DNA of 64,000 bases from Polyangia bacterium (GTDB lineage: Bacteria > Myxococcota_A > Polyangia > Nannocystales > Nannocystaceae), in the NCBI GenBank assembly GCA_030430565.1, contig JAUIKS010000046.1, forward strand, positions 27,354 to 91,353, written 5' to 3'. Below the pieces are notes generated by a model. It did not search any database, was not told the origin of the DNA, and saw nothing but the letters and a program-made list of their open reading frames with translations. Numbering within the stretch: position 1 is the stretch's first letter; each line of letters starts with the position of its first letter. Positions 30,254-39,694 of the stretch are shown here, in pieces. The position numbers and the translations under genes are program-made.

Positions 30254-33118
30254 ATGCCCACGTCACGCCGGCTCCGCTCCTGGTCCCCTCGGGTTACGCG
30301 ACCTCGGCTCGCGCTCGCGCTCGCGCTCGCGTGCTCGCTCGCGGTCCCCTCGTGCGGCTCGTGCGAGCGCGCGGACGGGGTCGTCACGATCGAGTCGCTC
30401 GGCCTCGACGCGAGCGAGCGCGAGACCTTGGCGGGCCTCGAGCGCCTCGGGGACGGGGGCGCCCTCGTGGTGGTGCTGCGGCCCAGTCGCGTCGCGGCGC
30501 TGCGCGAGCGCGCGTCGCCGGTCGCGGCGGCGCTCCCAGGCGAGCTTCAGGCGGCGGTCGAGGCCGCGGGCTCGCCGAGCGCTTGGCCGGCGCTCGCGCT
30601 GACGCTGCTCGGAGATATGTCTGAAGAGGAAGGTAGACCGATCGGCGAGAGCGCTCCGCCCCCCGCGCTGCGCGGCTGGGATCACGCGCGCCCCGTGCTG
30701 CTCTCGCTCATGGAGCCGCCGCGCGTCGGACCGCCTGGCGCGGTCGCGGCGCAGCTCCTGGACCCGGGGGGCAGCGTCGGGGCGCTGCGGCACCAAGTCC
30801 TGATCCCGGCGAGCGACCCGCAGGCGCTGGCGTCCACGCTGGCGAGCCTGCTCGATCAGCGCTTCACCCGTGAGAGCGCGCTGACCGACGACAGCTCGAT
30901 CGTCGCGCGCTGGTCGGTCGGCGCGTCGGGCTGGATCGCGTTCACGGCGGAGCCCGACTGGATCCACGTCTACGCGGGGACGCACGAGCGCGCGCCTTCC
31001 GGCTTTCTCGGCGATCCCCGGAGCATGCAGAGCCGCGCGGTCTCCGAGCCGATCCACGCGCCGGCGCGCACGCCCGCGGCGGTCGCGATGGCGCGCGGCG
31101 ACGCGGTCGCGGCCGCGCTCGTTCGCCCGCCGCAGCTCCGCGCGCTTGTCAGCTGGCACGGCGCGCTCCAGATGCAAGCGGCGCTGGCGAGCGTTACGCC
31201 GCAGCTGCGGCAGCGGCTGACGCTGCGCGGCCTAGAGCTGGTGCTACGCGGGGAGCTGATGATGGCGGACGCGGGCGCGGAGCTGGATGAGCTCGCGCTG
31301 CTCGTCAGCGTCGAGGGGGACGAGCTCGCCCTGCGGACGGTCTCGAGCTTGACCACGCACGGCGCGACGGTGCTCGACGCGGCCGTCGCGGGTCGAGGCG
31401 CCGCGCCGGCGCTGCGTGATGACGTCTCAGCGCTCGTCGACGTCGCGGTGCAGCTCGACGCGGGCGCGATCGCCGAGCGCGTCCGCGATCATCCGACCTT
31501 TCCCAAGGACCAGGAGGCCGGGGAGCTCGCGCGGGCGTTCGCGGAGTGCGGGCCGGGCTGCTCGCTGTACCTCTCGACGCGCGCGCCGGCGGCGACCTTG
31601 GCCGGCGTGCTCCGCTTCACGCCGCAGGACCCCGATCTCCCGCTCGAGCGCGCGCTGCCGCGGAGCCTCCGCGGCGTGCTCACGGGCATCGACGAGGGGC
31701 GCCCTCGGGGCGCGATCGCGGCGGAGCTCCCGAAGGCCTTCGCGGTCGACAAGCTGCGCGCGTTGATCGAGTCGGCGTCGCGCCGCGGGGGCCTCGAGCT
31801 CACCCTCGAGAGCGAGGCGCGCGGCGAGCTCCAGCGCCTGCTGCTCGGCGTCAACGTCGACCCGTACGCCGTGTTCTCCCGCGAGCGAGACGAGACGTTG
31901 CCCGAGGGGCAGCTCGGGCGCGCGCGCGTCGAGCTCGCGTCGCTGCGTGAGCGCCCCGAGGCGCGGGCCGCCGCCGCCGCGCTCGGCCTCGAGGCGCCGC
32001 CGCCCGCCGCCTCGCTGAGGGCCGCGACGTGGCGGGTGGGTCGCGCGACCGTCAGCGAGCTGCGGCTCGCGCTGGGGGAGTCGCCTGCGGGCGCACTCGA
32101 GGCGCCGCGCTGGGCGGAGCGCCTGGGACGGCTGACGCGGGAAGAACCCGCGAGCGAGTCGCCGGGTGAGGCGTGTCTGGCCGAGGCCGCCGCCGCGTTG
32201 ACGAGCGGGCTGCGCGAGCGGGGGCGAGCCGAGCCCGCGCGCGGGGTGGCGTTGATGCGCGAGGCCTTCGCGGCGGCGGCATCTGGGCTGACATGCGCCG
32301 AGCAGCACGAGTCGACGCGCGCGGCCTCCCGCGGTCTGCGACGCGCGGTCGTGGTGCCCTTGGTCGACGAGCTGCGTCGCGCCTGGAGGCACGAGGAAGC
32401 GCGCGAGCTGCTCTCGCCACACTGCGAGGCGACCGAGGATGAGCTGCTGTGCGGCCAGCTGCGCGCGCTGAAGCAGCTCCCAGAGGTCGCGCTCCCGCGG
32501 CCGGTGACGCGCTGCGAGTCGCTGCGTCGGGATGAACCGCTGGCGGAGACCGATCACCAGCTCCTCGTCACGGCCGACGGGCGCGTGCTGCTCGATGATG
32601 TCCCGGTCGAGGGCGCCGCGCTGGCCGCGAAGCTCGACGCGGGCCTCGGCTCGCCGCTGCTCGACGCGCCGGGAGGAGACATCGCGCTCGCGTTCGCGGG
32701 GGAGGCGACGCTCGGGCAGCTCGCGCCGACGCTCGAGGTCCTCGCGCGCTCACGCCTGGACGGCTTCTTCATCGTGGTCGCGGGGGCCGACGGGCCCCAG
32801 ACGATCCCGGTCGCCGCCCCGCTGCGCCCGCCCCGTTCGCGCGCGCTGCCGCCCATCGACGGGCTCGAGCAGGAGGTCGAGGCGAGCGTCACCGTCGCGC
32901 TCGACGGCGGGGCGTTCGCGGTCGAGAGCTCGATCAGCGGGCTCGCGCGGCCGCGCGCCGAGCTCTCCGCCGCGGCCCGCGGTCGCGCGCTCAGCGAGCT
33001 GCGGGCGCTCGCGCCCGACGCGAGCGTCTCGGTCCGCGCGAGCGCGTCGACGCCGTGGTCGTCGATTTCGGACGTGCTTGTAGGGACATGTCCAAACGCG
33101 CGCCTCGTGCACGGCTAG
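30254..33118 (+). CDS. Large uncharacterised lipoprotein
   Basis: A 954-residue exported protein. An Arg-rich N-terminus is followed by a hydrophobic stretch ending AVPSCGSCE, a probable lipobox. The body alternates beta-like segments (GGALVVVLRPSRVAAL, ALAFAGEATLGQLAPTLEVL, GFFIVVAGADGPQTIPVAA) with Ala/Arg-rich helices. The repeated theme AVAMARGDAVAAALVRPPQL / LVDVAVQLDAGAI resembles the smaller divergent neighbour and DUF3352-type proteins. I do not recognise a function. The C-terminus overlaps the stop of the convergent FIST gene by 4 bp, and a palindrome-family site lies at 33072-33091 inside the coding end. Confidence 0.65.
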   Translation: MPTSRRLRSWSPRVTRPRLALALALACSLAVPSCGSCERADGVVTIESLGLDASERETLAGLERLGDGGALVVVLRPSRVAALRERASPVAAALPGELQAAVEAAGSPSAWPALALTLLGDMSEEEGRPIGESAPPPALRGWDHARPVLLSLMEPPRVGPPGAVAAQLLDPGGSVGALRHQVLIPASDPQALASTLASLLDQRFTRESALTDDSSIVARWSVGASGWIAFTAEPDWIHVYAGTHERAPSGFLGDPRSMQSRAVSEPIHAPARTPAAVAMARGDAVAAALVRPPQLRALVSWHGALQMQAALASVTPQLRQRLTLRGLELVLRGELMMADAGAELDELALLVSVEGDELALRTVSSLTTHGATVLDAAVAGRGAAPALRDDVSALVDVAVQLDAGAIAERVRDHPTFPKDQEAGELARAFAECGPGCSLYLSTRAPAATLAGVLRFTPQDPDLPLERALPRSLRGVLTGIDEGRPRGAIAAELPKAFAVDKLRALIESASRRGGLELTLESEARGELQRLLLGVNVDPYAVFSRERDETLPEGQLGRARVELASLRERPEARAAAAALGLEAPPPAASLRAATWRVGRATVSELRLALGESPAGALEAPRWAERLGRLTREEPASESPGEACLAEAAAALTSGLRERGRAEPARGVALMREAFAAAASGLTCAEQHESTRAASRGLRRAVVVPLVDELRRAWRHEEARELLSPHCEATEDELLCGQLRALKQLPEVALPRPVTRCESLRRDEPLAETDHQLLVTADGRVLLDDVPVEGAALAAKLDAGLGSPLLDAPGGDIALAFAGEATLGQLAPTLEVLARSRLDGFFIVVAGADGPQTIPVAAPLRPPRSRALPPIDGLEQEVEASVTVALDGGAFAVESSISGLARPRAELSAAARGRALSELRALAPDASVSVRASASTPWSSISDVLVGTCPNARLVHG
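33072..33091 (-). repeat. 20-bp palindrome-family site in the 3' end of the lipoprotein gene
   Basis: Minus strand: ACATGTCCCTACAAGCACGT. One half-site is a perfect ACATGTCC; the other (ACGTGCTT on the plus strand) is poor. It lies 25-45 bp before the stop codons of two convergent genes. Confidence 0.35.
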
Positions 33119-34302
33119 CGCGTGAAGACGGCGACGGAGATCATCAGGTTCCCGTGATGGCTCGCGCCGTTGGTGACGCAGCCCTGCTCGCCGAAGGTGA
33201 AGGTCCCGAGGAAGGGCTGGCCGCCGAGCGCGCGGCGCAGCTCGGCGGAGACTCGGTTCATGTCATCCTGGACCGCGAGCATGCAGCCGGCGCAGTAGAC
33301 CACGAGCGCGCCGCTGACCTCGAGCGACTCCTCGCGACGCGACTCGAGGGCCGCGAGCGCGACCCTGCCCGCGCGCGTCACCAAGCTCTCGCGCGTGCCG
33401 GTCATGAGCCGGAGCTGATCGCCCTTGGCGATGTTCGTGAACAGGGTGAGCGCGCCGTCCGGCGTGACCTGGTCGGGGTGTGAGAGCCGGTGGAAGGGCG
33501 CGGGGCCGATCCGCTCGATCCGTCGCCCGAGCGGGAACATCGCCGTGTTGGCGAGCACGTTGCCCCCGCCCAGGAAGTCTTCGATGAGCCCGTTTGTCCA
33601 CCGGTTGTAGACGTGCGCCGCCGGCTCGTGGTCGATCTCGTGGAGCACGCGGCCGTTCGCGCGCGTCGCGACGCCGTGGTGCACGGTCGGCGAGTACCCG
33701 CTGTGGAACGCGACGAGCACCTCGGTCGAGGGGTACATCGCGGTGACGACCGCAGCGTTCGTGTAGGCGCGGTGGTTGGCGAATTGCTGCCACGTCCCGC
33801 GCACGTCGTTGTCGGCCGTGCTGCCGCCGGCGATCGGCACGTCGTGCCCGATGACGTCCTGGATCCCGAGCAGCACGCTCTCCTCGTGCCCCGGGACGCC
33901 CGAGAGCCAGACGAGCTCGGGCAGCTCGCCCGGGCGACCCGCAGCCGCGATCGCGCGGCGGATCGCCTGCTCCCCGGCCGCGCGCGCGTCATCGACGATC
34001 TCCGCGACGCCGACCCCGAAGTCGCCGTCGGGGTCGCGCAGGCCGAGCAGGCCGAGCGCGGTCCCGTCGCGCGAGTGAAAGCCAGCGCTCGACATCACGC
34101 CTCGGCATGAGGTCCCGCCGTGCATCGGCGCTGGGCCGAACGCTCGCAGCGCGCGCATCAACGCGCCGCTCTCGTGATCCGAGGTCGCGTACACCACGAG
34201 CAGGCTGGGCGCGCCGCCGAGCTCCAGCAGCAGCCCCTGGTACGCCTCGCGAGCGGCGCGCGCCGAGTCGCGGGTCGTCGTCCAGGTCGTCGCGGTCTTC
34301 AT
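33115..34302 (-). CDS. FIST-domain sensory protein (FIST_N + FIST_C)
   Basis: A 395-residue protein built entirely of FIST domains, predicted small-molecule (amino-acid-like) sensing modules in bacterial signalling. FIST_N hallmarks are LLVVYATSDHESGALMRALR, MHGGTSCRGVMSSAGFHSRDGTALGLLGL and VPIAGGSTADNDVRG. FIST_C hallmarks are AYNRW-like HVYNRWTNGLIED and the conserved C-terminal VVYCAGCMLAVQDDMNRV..ELRRALGGQPFLGTFTFGEQG. No output domain is present, so it may work with a separate kinase. ATG at 34302 is chosen because GGAGG precedes it at good distance; further upstream ATGs (34344) are possible. Confidence 0.85.
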   Translation of the reverse strand: MKTATTWTTTRDSARAAREAYQGLLLELGGAPSLLVVYATSDHESGALMRALRAFGPAPMHGGTSCRGVMSSAGFHSRDGTALGLLGLRDPDGDFGVGVAEIVDDARAAGEQAIRRAIAAAGRPGELPELVWLSGVPGHEESVLLGIQDVIGHDVPIAGGSTADNDVRGTWQQFANHRAYTNAAVVTAMYPSTEVLVAFHSGYSPTVHHGVATRANGRVLHEIDHEPAAHVYNRWTNGLIEDFLGGGNVLANTAMFPLGRRIERIGPAPFHRLSHPDQVTPDGALTLFTNIAKGDQLRLMTGTRESLVTRAGRVALAALESRREESLEVSGALVVYCAGCMLAVQDDMNRVSAELRRALGGQPFLGTFTFGEQGCVTNGASHHGNLMISVAVFTR

Positions 34303-34453
34303 GCTCGCAGGAGCCTCCGTCGCCCGAGCGACTTTGCCCAGCATGACGGATCGGCGCGGCGCCCGAAAGCCCGCATCGGAGCGCGTCTGGTGACTCCTCA
34401 TGACGACGCGGGCGCCGGCTGGATCGCGCGCCCTCGCTTGAGTACAAGGGCGC

Positions 34454-35269
34454 ATGGGCCTCCCGCTGTTTCAGGTCGACGCGTTCACGCGCGCACCGTT
34501 CGCCGGCAACCCGGCCGCGGTCTGCGTGCTCGAGTCGTGGCTCGACGACGCGCGGCTGCAGGCGATCGCCGCGGAGATGAACCTCTCGGAGACCGCGTTC
34601 GTGATCCCGCGGGCGCTCGGCGAGGGCGGCGAGGCGCCGCTGCGATGGTTCACGCCGACGAGCGAGGTCGACCTCTGCGGGCACGCGACGCTGGCGACCG
34701 CCCACGCGCTCTGGTCCTCGGGCCGCGCCTCGCCGACGCGCGCGATCCGGTTTCGCGCGCGGGTCCACGGCGTGCTCTCGTGCGCGCGCGGCCCCGACGG
34801 CGCGATCACGCTCGACTTCCCGCGCGATCCGCCGCGCCGCGCCGCGCCGCCGGCGGGGCTGCTCGAGGCGCTCGGGCAGCCCGAGGTCCGCGGCAGCTGG
34901 ATATGTCGCAGCGGGCAGCTGATCGAGCTCGCGGACCCGGACGCGGTGCGCTCGGTCGCGCCGGACCTCGCCGCGCTCGCGGAGTTCGATCTTGACGGCG
35001 TCGCGGTGACCTCGGCGGGGCGCCCGGGGAGCGGCGTCGACTTCGTGTCGCGGTACTTCGCGCCGCGCTTCGGCATCCCCGAGGACCCGGTGACGGGATC
35101 GCTGCACTGCGCGCTCACGCCGCTGTGGGCGCGCCGCCTCGGCCGCGAGCGGCTCGTCGCGCGGCAGCTCTCGCGGCGCGGGGGCGAGCTCCGCGTCGAG
35201 ATGGCGGGGGAGCGCGTCGCCATCACGGGGCACGCGGTCACGGTCCTGCGCGGCGAGCTCGCGCTCTGA
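34454..35269 (+). CDS. PhzF-family isomerase/epimerase
   Basis: A 271-residue protein of the PhzF fold (two diaminopimelate-epimerase-like halves). The family start FQVDAFTRAPFAGNPAAVCVL, catalytic Glu46 (NLSETAFV), LRWFTPTSEVDLCGHATLA, and the second-half FAPRFGIPEDPVTGSLHCAL are all present. PhzF itself isomerises a phenazine precursor; most family members outside phenazine clusters have unknown substrates, and no phenazine genes are seen here. It is divergent from the FIST gene, with about 150 bp between starts. Confidence 0.9.
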   Translation: MGLPLFQVDAFTRAPFAGNPAAVCVLESWLDDARLQAIAAEMNLSETAFVIPRALGEGGEAPLRWFTPTSEVDLCGHATLATAHALWSSGRASPTRAIRFRARVHGVLSCARGPDGAITLDFPRDPPRRAAPPAGLLEALGQPEVRGSWICRSGQLIELADPDAVRSVAPDLAALAEFDLDGVAVTSAGRPGSGVDFVSRYFAPRFGIPEDPVTGSLHCALTPLWARRLGRERLVARQLSRRGGELRVEMAGERVAITGHAVTVLRGELAL

Positions 35270-35307
35270 TCCCGCGCCGACGTCGACTCGCGGAGCTCGC
35301 GCGTTCT

Positions 35308-35327
35308 TCATGTTCGAGGGGACATGT
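35308..35327 (-). repeat. 20-bp palindrome-family site after the PhzF gene
   Basis: Minus strand: ACATGTCCCCTCGAACATGA. One perfect ACATGTCC half and one with 6 of 8 matches around a 4-bp spacer. It lies 39 bp after the stop at 35269 in an otherwise gene-free stretch (35270-35561), where I find nothing else of note. Confidence 0.4.
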
Positions 35328-35561
35328 CGCATGTGCGAGTTCGCGCTCCGCGGCGGCTGTGACGAGCTCGCCGCGACGCGGGCTCACGCGGCCGCGCGGA
35401 GCCGCGATGGGTGCGTATTCACGGGCGTGAAGCCGCACGTCGAGGTTCGGCGACGCTCGGCGTGCAGGGGCGACTGTGCGCGCCGCGTCCCCGCAGCGAG
35501 CGCGCGCTGACGACAAAGGTCTCGTGCATAGAGTCGTGATTGCGAGGTAGTCTCGGATCAC

Positions 35562-37409
35562 GTGCAGGACGGCGCGCTCCTACTCGTTACGCGGTCTGTC
35601 GCCGCGTTCGCGACGCTTGCGGACGAGTTGCGCGAGCTCGGCCTGGCGCCGCTTTGTTGCGGGCTCAGCGAGCTGCGCGTTGAGCTCGACGCGTCGGGCG
35701 TCGGGGTGGTGCTGCTCGACCACGGCATGGAGGGCGCGGACGCGGCGGTCCGCGAGCTCGCCGAGCGCTCGCGGGTCGCGTGCGTCGTCCTCGTGGAGCG
35801 CGATGAGGAGCGCGAGGCGGCGATCAGCGCGGGCGCCGATGACGTCCTCGCCGCCCCGTGGACCGCCTCGGCGATCGCCGAGCGCGTCGAGGTCGTCCGG
35901 CTCCGCGCGGGCCGCACCCGCGACGCGGTCAGGCGATCGCTGTTCGACGCGTGGGCGACACACACTGACGACGCGCTCGTGATCCTGGACGAGCGGGGCC
36001 TGGTCGTCGCCTGGAACGTCGCGGCGGTCGCGGTCCTCGGGCACGAGCAGCGGGATGTGCTCGGGCGCCCCTTCGCCGAGCTGATCGAGGTCTACGAGGA
36101 GCTCGGCGAGACGCCCGAGGAGCTGGTCGAGGAGCTGCTCTCCGGGGACACGCGCGCGAGCATCTCGATGCGTGTTCGCGGGCCCGACGGCGCGGGCGCG
36201 GCGGAGTTCTCGCTCAACGTCACGCAGTGGCGCGACGCGGGCCGGCGCCGCGTCGGGCTGCGGGTCGAGGAGGCCGCCACGCACGAGGTCGAGGAGGAGA
36301 TGATGCGCCTCGCGTCGTTCCCCGAGCTCGACCCGAACCCGGTGCTCGAGTTCAGCCGCGCCGGGACGCTGAGCTACATGAACCCGGCCACCGCGTCGCT
36401 CCCCAAGGACGCCGCGAACGCGCTGATCGAGGGCGTGCGCGCCGTGATCTCGAGCTTCGACCCGGACGAGGGGGTCAACCTCGTCCGCGAGGTCGAGGAG
36501 ATCGGTGGCTGGTTCGAGCAACATATTCACTACGCGCCGGCCTGGGACAGCGTACGCGTGTACGCGCAGGACATCAGCGAGCGCAAGGCGGCGGAGCAGC
36601 GCCTGATCGACGCGCGCGACAACTTGGAGCAGCGGGTGCGCGAGCGGACCTCGGACCTGCGACGCGAGATCGACGAGCGCAAGAACGCGGAGCTGCGCGC
36701 GATCGAGGCGAGCCAGGCCAAGAGCGTGTTCTTGGCGACCATGAGCCACGAGCTGCGCACGCCGCTGAACGCGATCATCGGCTACACCGAGCTGCTGCAC
36801 GAGGACAACACCAACCCGGAGGAGCGCGATGACCTCCAGCGGATCCTGTTGGCCGCCAATCACCTGCTCGGGCTGATCAACGACATCCTCGACCTCTCGA
36901 AGATCGAGGCGGGGCGGGCCCAGGTCCGCTACGAGGAGGTGTCGCTGCGCGACGCGGTGGAGCGCGTCGCGATGACGGTGCGGCCGATCGCCGCGTCGCG
37001 CGGGAACCAGATCACGGTGAGCTTCTCCGGCTCGACCGGCAGGTGCTGGACGGACCCGACGAAGCTCCGTCAGGTGCTGATCAACCTCGTCGGCAACGCC
37101 GCGAAATTCACCGAGGACGGCGCCGTGCACGTCGCGACGGTCGTGCGCGCGCAGGCGGACAGGACGTGGTTCGAGATCGCGGTGCGCGATACCGGGATCG
37201 GGATCCCGGCCGAGAAGCTAGAGTCGATCTTCGAGCCGTTCACCCAGGCCGATGGCTCCACGACGCGGCTCTATGGCGGCACGGGGCTCGGCTTGGCGAT
37301 CTGTAAGAAGATCTGCGAGATGCTGGGCGGCGGGATCTCCGTCGTCAGCGAGCTCGGCGTCGGGAGCACGTTCACGATCCGGCTCCCGGGCGATAAGGGG
37401 AGTCGATGA
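35562..37409 (+). CDS. Pseudo-receiver/PAS sensor histidine kinase
   Basis: A 615-residue cytosolic kinase. An N-terminal receiver-like domain (1-115) has an Asp at 53 (VVLLDHGMEG), but the receiver Lys is missing (DVLAAPW instead of D.l.KP), so it is likely a degenerate receiver. A PAS domain (about 130-240; DALVILDERGLVVAWN) and a second PAS-like part (about 250-345, ending VYAQDISERKAAE) follow. Then come a coiled coil, HisKA with His396 (FLATMSHELRTPLNAIIGY) and HATPase (NLVGNAAKFTE, DTGIGIP, GGTGLGLAI). GTG is the start. It lies 127 bp upstream of the stressosome operon on the same strand, so it may belong to that system. No cognate receiver is adjacent. Confidence 0.9.
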   Translation: MQDGALLLVTRSVAAFATLADELRELGLAPLCCGLSELRVELDASGVGVVLLDHGMEGADAAVRELAERSRVACVVLVERDEEREAAISAGADDVLAAPWTASAIAERVEVVRLRAGRTRDAVRRSLFDAWATHTDDALVILDERGLVVAWNVAAVAVLGHEQRDVLGRPFAELIEVYEELGETPEELVEELLSGDTRASISMRVRGPDGAGAAEFSLNVTQWRDAGRRRVGLRVEEAATHEVEEEMMRLASFPELDPNPVLEFSRAGTLSYMNPATASLPKDAANALIEGVRAVISSFDPDEGVNLVREVEEIGGWFEQHIHYAPAWDSVRVYAQDISERKAAEQRLIDARDNLEQRVRERTSDLRREIDERKNAELRAIEASQAKSVFLATMSHELRTPLNAIIGYTELLHEDNTNPEERDDLQRILLAANHLLGLINDILDLSKIEAGRAQVRYEEVSLRDAVERVAMTVRPIAASRGNQITVSFSGSTGRCWTDPTKLRQVLINLVGNAAKFTEDGAVHVATVVRAQADRTWFEIAVRDTGIGIPAEKLESIFEPFTQADGSTTRLYGGTGLGLAICKKICEMLGGGISVVSELGVGSTFTIRLPGDKGSR

Positions 37410-37536
37410 TCGACGGGCGAAGCGAGCGCGCGCCCGCTCGGGCCGCGAGGCGCGAGCTCGCGCCTCGAAACCGCGGCTGTCGGTCGGCGGGGGATGATGT
37501 TTCAATGGGGACTCCATCGACGGGGGCGAGGGGGCG

Positions 37537-38598
37537 ATGAAAGCGTCCGATATCGACTTTAAAAAGTCGCTTCAATTTGATCCGGCGGAGGGTCGCGTGA
37601 CGATCGGTCGCGAGCGCGTCGTGCTCGTGCGCCAGGAGTCGCTCGGGACCCTCCGAACCTTGCTCTACGACCAGCTCGGCAGCGCGCTGGCGAGGGCGAC
37701 GCTCTCGCAGTTCGGCTACCGCTGCGGGCGCGCCGACTACGACGCGCTGGCCGAGGCCTTCGGCGCGGCGGGCGAGTCTGATCGCCTGCAGCTCGGGGTC
37801 GCGCTGCAGGCGTGGCTCGGGGTCGCCACGCTCGAGGTGACGCGCTGCGAGTACGACCGCGACGCGGGCGAGCTCGACATCGTCGGGTGGTGGCGGAACT
37901 CCTACGAGGCCGAGGCCCATCTCGCGCAGCTCGGCCCCGACGATCACCCCGTGTGTCACGCGCTCACGGGCTACCTGAGCGGCTGGTGCACGGAGTTCCT
38001 CGGCCGGCCGGTCCTGGCCATCGAGACGCGCTGCATGGGCCAGGGTGAGGAGCGCTGCGACTTCCGGATCCGCCCCGACGCGGCCTGGGGGGACGAGGCC
38101 GCGCGCTGGCGCGTCGCGCTCATGGCGGCCCCGGACTCGCTCTCCTCCGAGCTCGAGCGTAAGACCGCGCTGATCGAGGAGCAGGAGGCGGCGATCAGCG
38201 AGCTGTCGACCCCGGTGATGGAGATCTGGGACGACATCCTCGTGCTGCCGATCGTCGGCGTCGTCGACACGCGCCGCAGCCTCGAGCTCATGAACAACCT
38301 GCTCGACCGGATCGTCGAGACCCAGTCGCGCTGCGTCATCATCGACGTGACCGGCGTCGAGGTCGTCGACACGAAGACCGGCGACTACCTGCTGAAGGTG
38401 ATCCGCGCGGCCAACCTGCTCGGGAGCCGCTGCGTGCTGACCGGGCTGAGCCCCGCGATCGCGCAGACGCTCGTCGAGATCGGCGCGGACCTGACCGAGG
38501 TCAACACGCTGCGAAACATCAAAGATGGCCTCAAGGACTGCTTGCGATTCCTCCGCAGCCACCGGCTCGGCGTGAACAAGGGGAGGGGGGAGCAGTAG
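37537..38598 (+). CDS. RsbR-type stressosome protein with V4R sensor domain and STAS domain
   Basis: A 353-residue protein. The N-terminal half (about 10-185) resembles the XylR_N/V4R ligand-binding module (LRTLLYDQLGSALARATLSQ, then CHALTGYLSGWCTEFLGRPV and ETRCMGQGEERCDFRI with V4R-type cysteines). A helical linker leads to a STAS domain (about 215-345). The two RsbR phospho-threonine positions are conserved: Thr279 (VDTKTGDYLL, like Bacillus VDTMVA) and Thr311 (SPAIAQTLVEIG, like RPEIAQTIV). Stressosome cores are built from such proteins with RsbS, and the variable N-terminus is the sensor. Here the sensor is V4R-like, suggesting a small hydrophobic ligand. First gene of a five-gene operon. 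Confidence 0.9.
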   Translation: MKASDIDFKKSLQFDPAEGRVTIGRERVVLVRQESLGTLRTLLYDQLGSALARATLSQFGYRCGRADYDALAEAFGAAGESDRLQLGVALQAWLGVATLEVTRCEYDRDAGELDIVGWWRNSYEAEAHLAQLGPDDHPVCHALTGYLSGWCTEFLGRPVLAIETRCMGQGEERCDFRIRPDAAWGDEAARWRVALMAAPDSLSSELERKTALIEEQEAAISELSTPVMEIWDDILVLPIVGVVDTRRSLELMNNLLDRIVETQSRCVIIDVTGVEVVDTKTGDYLLKVIRAANLLGSRCVLTGLSPAIAQTLVEIGADLTEVNTLRNIKDGLKDCLRFLRSHRLGVNKGRGEQ

Positions 38599-38602
38599 CG
38601 AG

Positions 38603-39025
38603 ATGGCGCGCCGGATCCCAATCATCAAGCTCCGCGGGAACCTGATCGTCTCGATCCAGATCGAGCTGAGCGACGACCTCGTCGCCGAGCTCAAAGAGAA
38701 CATCGCGCAGGACTCCCAGCAGCGCGACGTCTTCGGGCTCGTGCTCGAGGTCTCCGGCGTCGACACCTTCGACAGCTACATCGCCAGCTCGGTGCGCGAG
38801 ATCGCCAAGATCGCGCGCTGCATGGGCGTCATGACGGTGCTCGCCGGGCTCGACGCCGCGATGGCGATCACGCTCGTCGAGATGGGCATGGATCTCGAGG
38901 GGGTCGAGACGACCCTCAACCTCGAGAGCGCGCTCGACATCCTCGAGGACCTCGCGCGCGAGCGCGAGGAGACCGACGCGCTCATCGAGCAGATGCTTAT
39001 CGAGGAGCTTGAAGAGGCGTCCTAA
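38603..39025 (+). CDS. RsbS-type stressosome STAS protein
   Basis: A 140-residue single STAS domain. Opening IPIIKLRGNLIVSIQIELSD matches RsbS ([20 protein letters not shown]). The phospho-acceptor is Ser58 (DTFDSYIASSV; Bacillus MIDSFIAKV). LAGLDAAMAITLVEMGMDLE..ETTLNLE also follows RsbS. An acidic C-terminal tail (about 118-140) is longer than in Bacillus. It would form the stressosome core with RsbR and hold RsbT until phosphorylated. It starts 4 bp after the RsbR stop. Confidence 0.93.
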   Translation: MARRIPIIKLRGNLIVSIQIELSDDLVAELKENIAQDSQQRDVFGLVLEVSGVDTFDSYIASSVREIAKIARCMGVMTVLAGLDAAMAITLVEMGMDLEGVETTLNLESALDILEDLAREREETDALIEQMLIEELEEAS

Positions 39026-39037
39026 GCGGTCCCGTCG

Positions 39038-39694
39038 ATGACGATGTTCACCGACATCTGCTCGGTCCTCGGCCGGCACTACAGCAGCATCTCCTCGCGC
39101 GCGATCGTGCGGATGGCGATGAAGCGCGCCGGCGTGAAGGAGCGCGAGCTCGACGGCCTCACCAACCACGCGCGCCTGCTCAAGGAGCTGCGCCGCGGGA
39201 TGGAGCTGTTCGCCGCCTCGCCGAGCGCGCGGCAGGACTGCGCCGCGCGGATCGAGGTCCTGCTGCGGGCGCGTCGCAGCGAGCGTGAGCGCGAGCTGAA
39301 GCAGGGCGCGAAGATCGTCAAGATCAAGACGGAGCAGCACATCGTCGAGGCCCGCACGGCGGCCCGCACGATGGCGTCGAACCTCGGCTTCGGGCGCACC
39401 GACCAGGTCAAGGTCTCGACCGCGGTCTCCGAGCTCGCGCGCAACATCTATCGCTACGTCGGCGAGGGCGTCATGACGCTCCGCTACATCGCGCCGCCGC
39501 GGGCGGGGCTCGAGATCGAGGCCCGCGACGAGGGCCCCGGGATCCCGCACATCGACGAGATCCTGGGCGGCTCGTTCAAGTCGAAGACCGGCATGGGCCT
39601 CGGCATCGTCGGCTGCCGCAACCTCATGGACGACTTCGAAATCGAGACCGCGCCGGGCGCGGGCACGAAGATCGTGATCCGAAAGTACAAATGA
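39038..39694 (+). CDS. RsbT-type serine/threonine kinase with N-terminal extension
   Basis: A 218-residue protein. Residues about 91-218 follow RsbT (Bacillus RsbT is 133 residues): IVKIKTEQHIVEARTAARTM, FGRTDQVKVSTAVSELARNI with Glu132 and Asn136 of the ATP-binding N-box, then DEGPGIPHID and MGLGIVGCRNLMDDFEIET. It should phosphorylate RsbR/RsbS and, once released, switch on an unknown partner. The first 90 residues (a basic helical region with two amphipathic helices) have no counterpart in Bacillus RsbT, so binding to the stressosome or target may differ. ATG at 39038 lies 12 bp after rsbS; the stop overlaps the next start (ATGA). Confidence 0.88.
   Translation: MTMFTDICSVLGRHYSSISSRAIVRMAMKRAGVKERELDGLTNHARLLKELRRGMELFAASPSARQDCAARIEVLLRARRSERERELKQGAKIVKIKTEQHIVEARTAARTMASNLGFGRTDQVKVSTAVSELARNIYRYVGEGVMTLRYIAPPRAGLEIEARDEGPGIPHIDEILGGSFKSKTGMGLGIVGCRNLMDDFEIETAPGAGTKIVIRKYK

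Noticed and set aside
34454..35269. Phenazine biosynthesis locus
   Set aside because: Only a PhzF-family gene is present; no phzA-E/G homologues are near, and PhzF relatives are common outside phenazine clusters.
35310..35510. Short frame beginning MFEGTCRMCEF as a small Cys protein
   Set aside because: It begins inside a palindrome-family site, has poor codon use and no ribosome site; the Cys pattern arises from the repeat.
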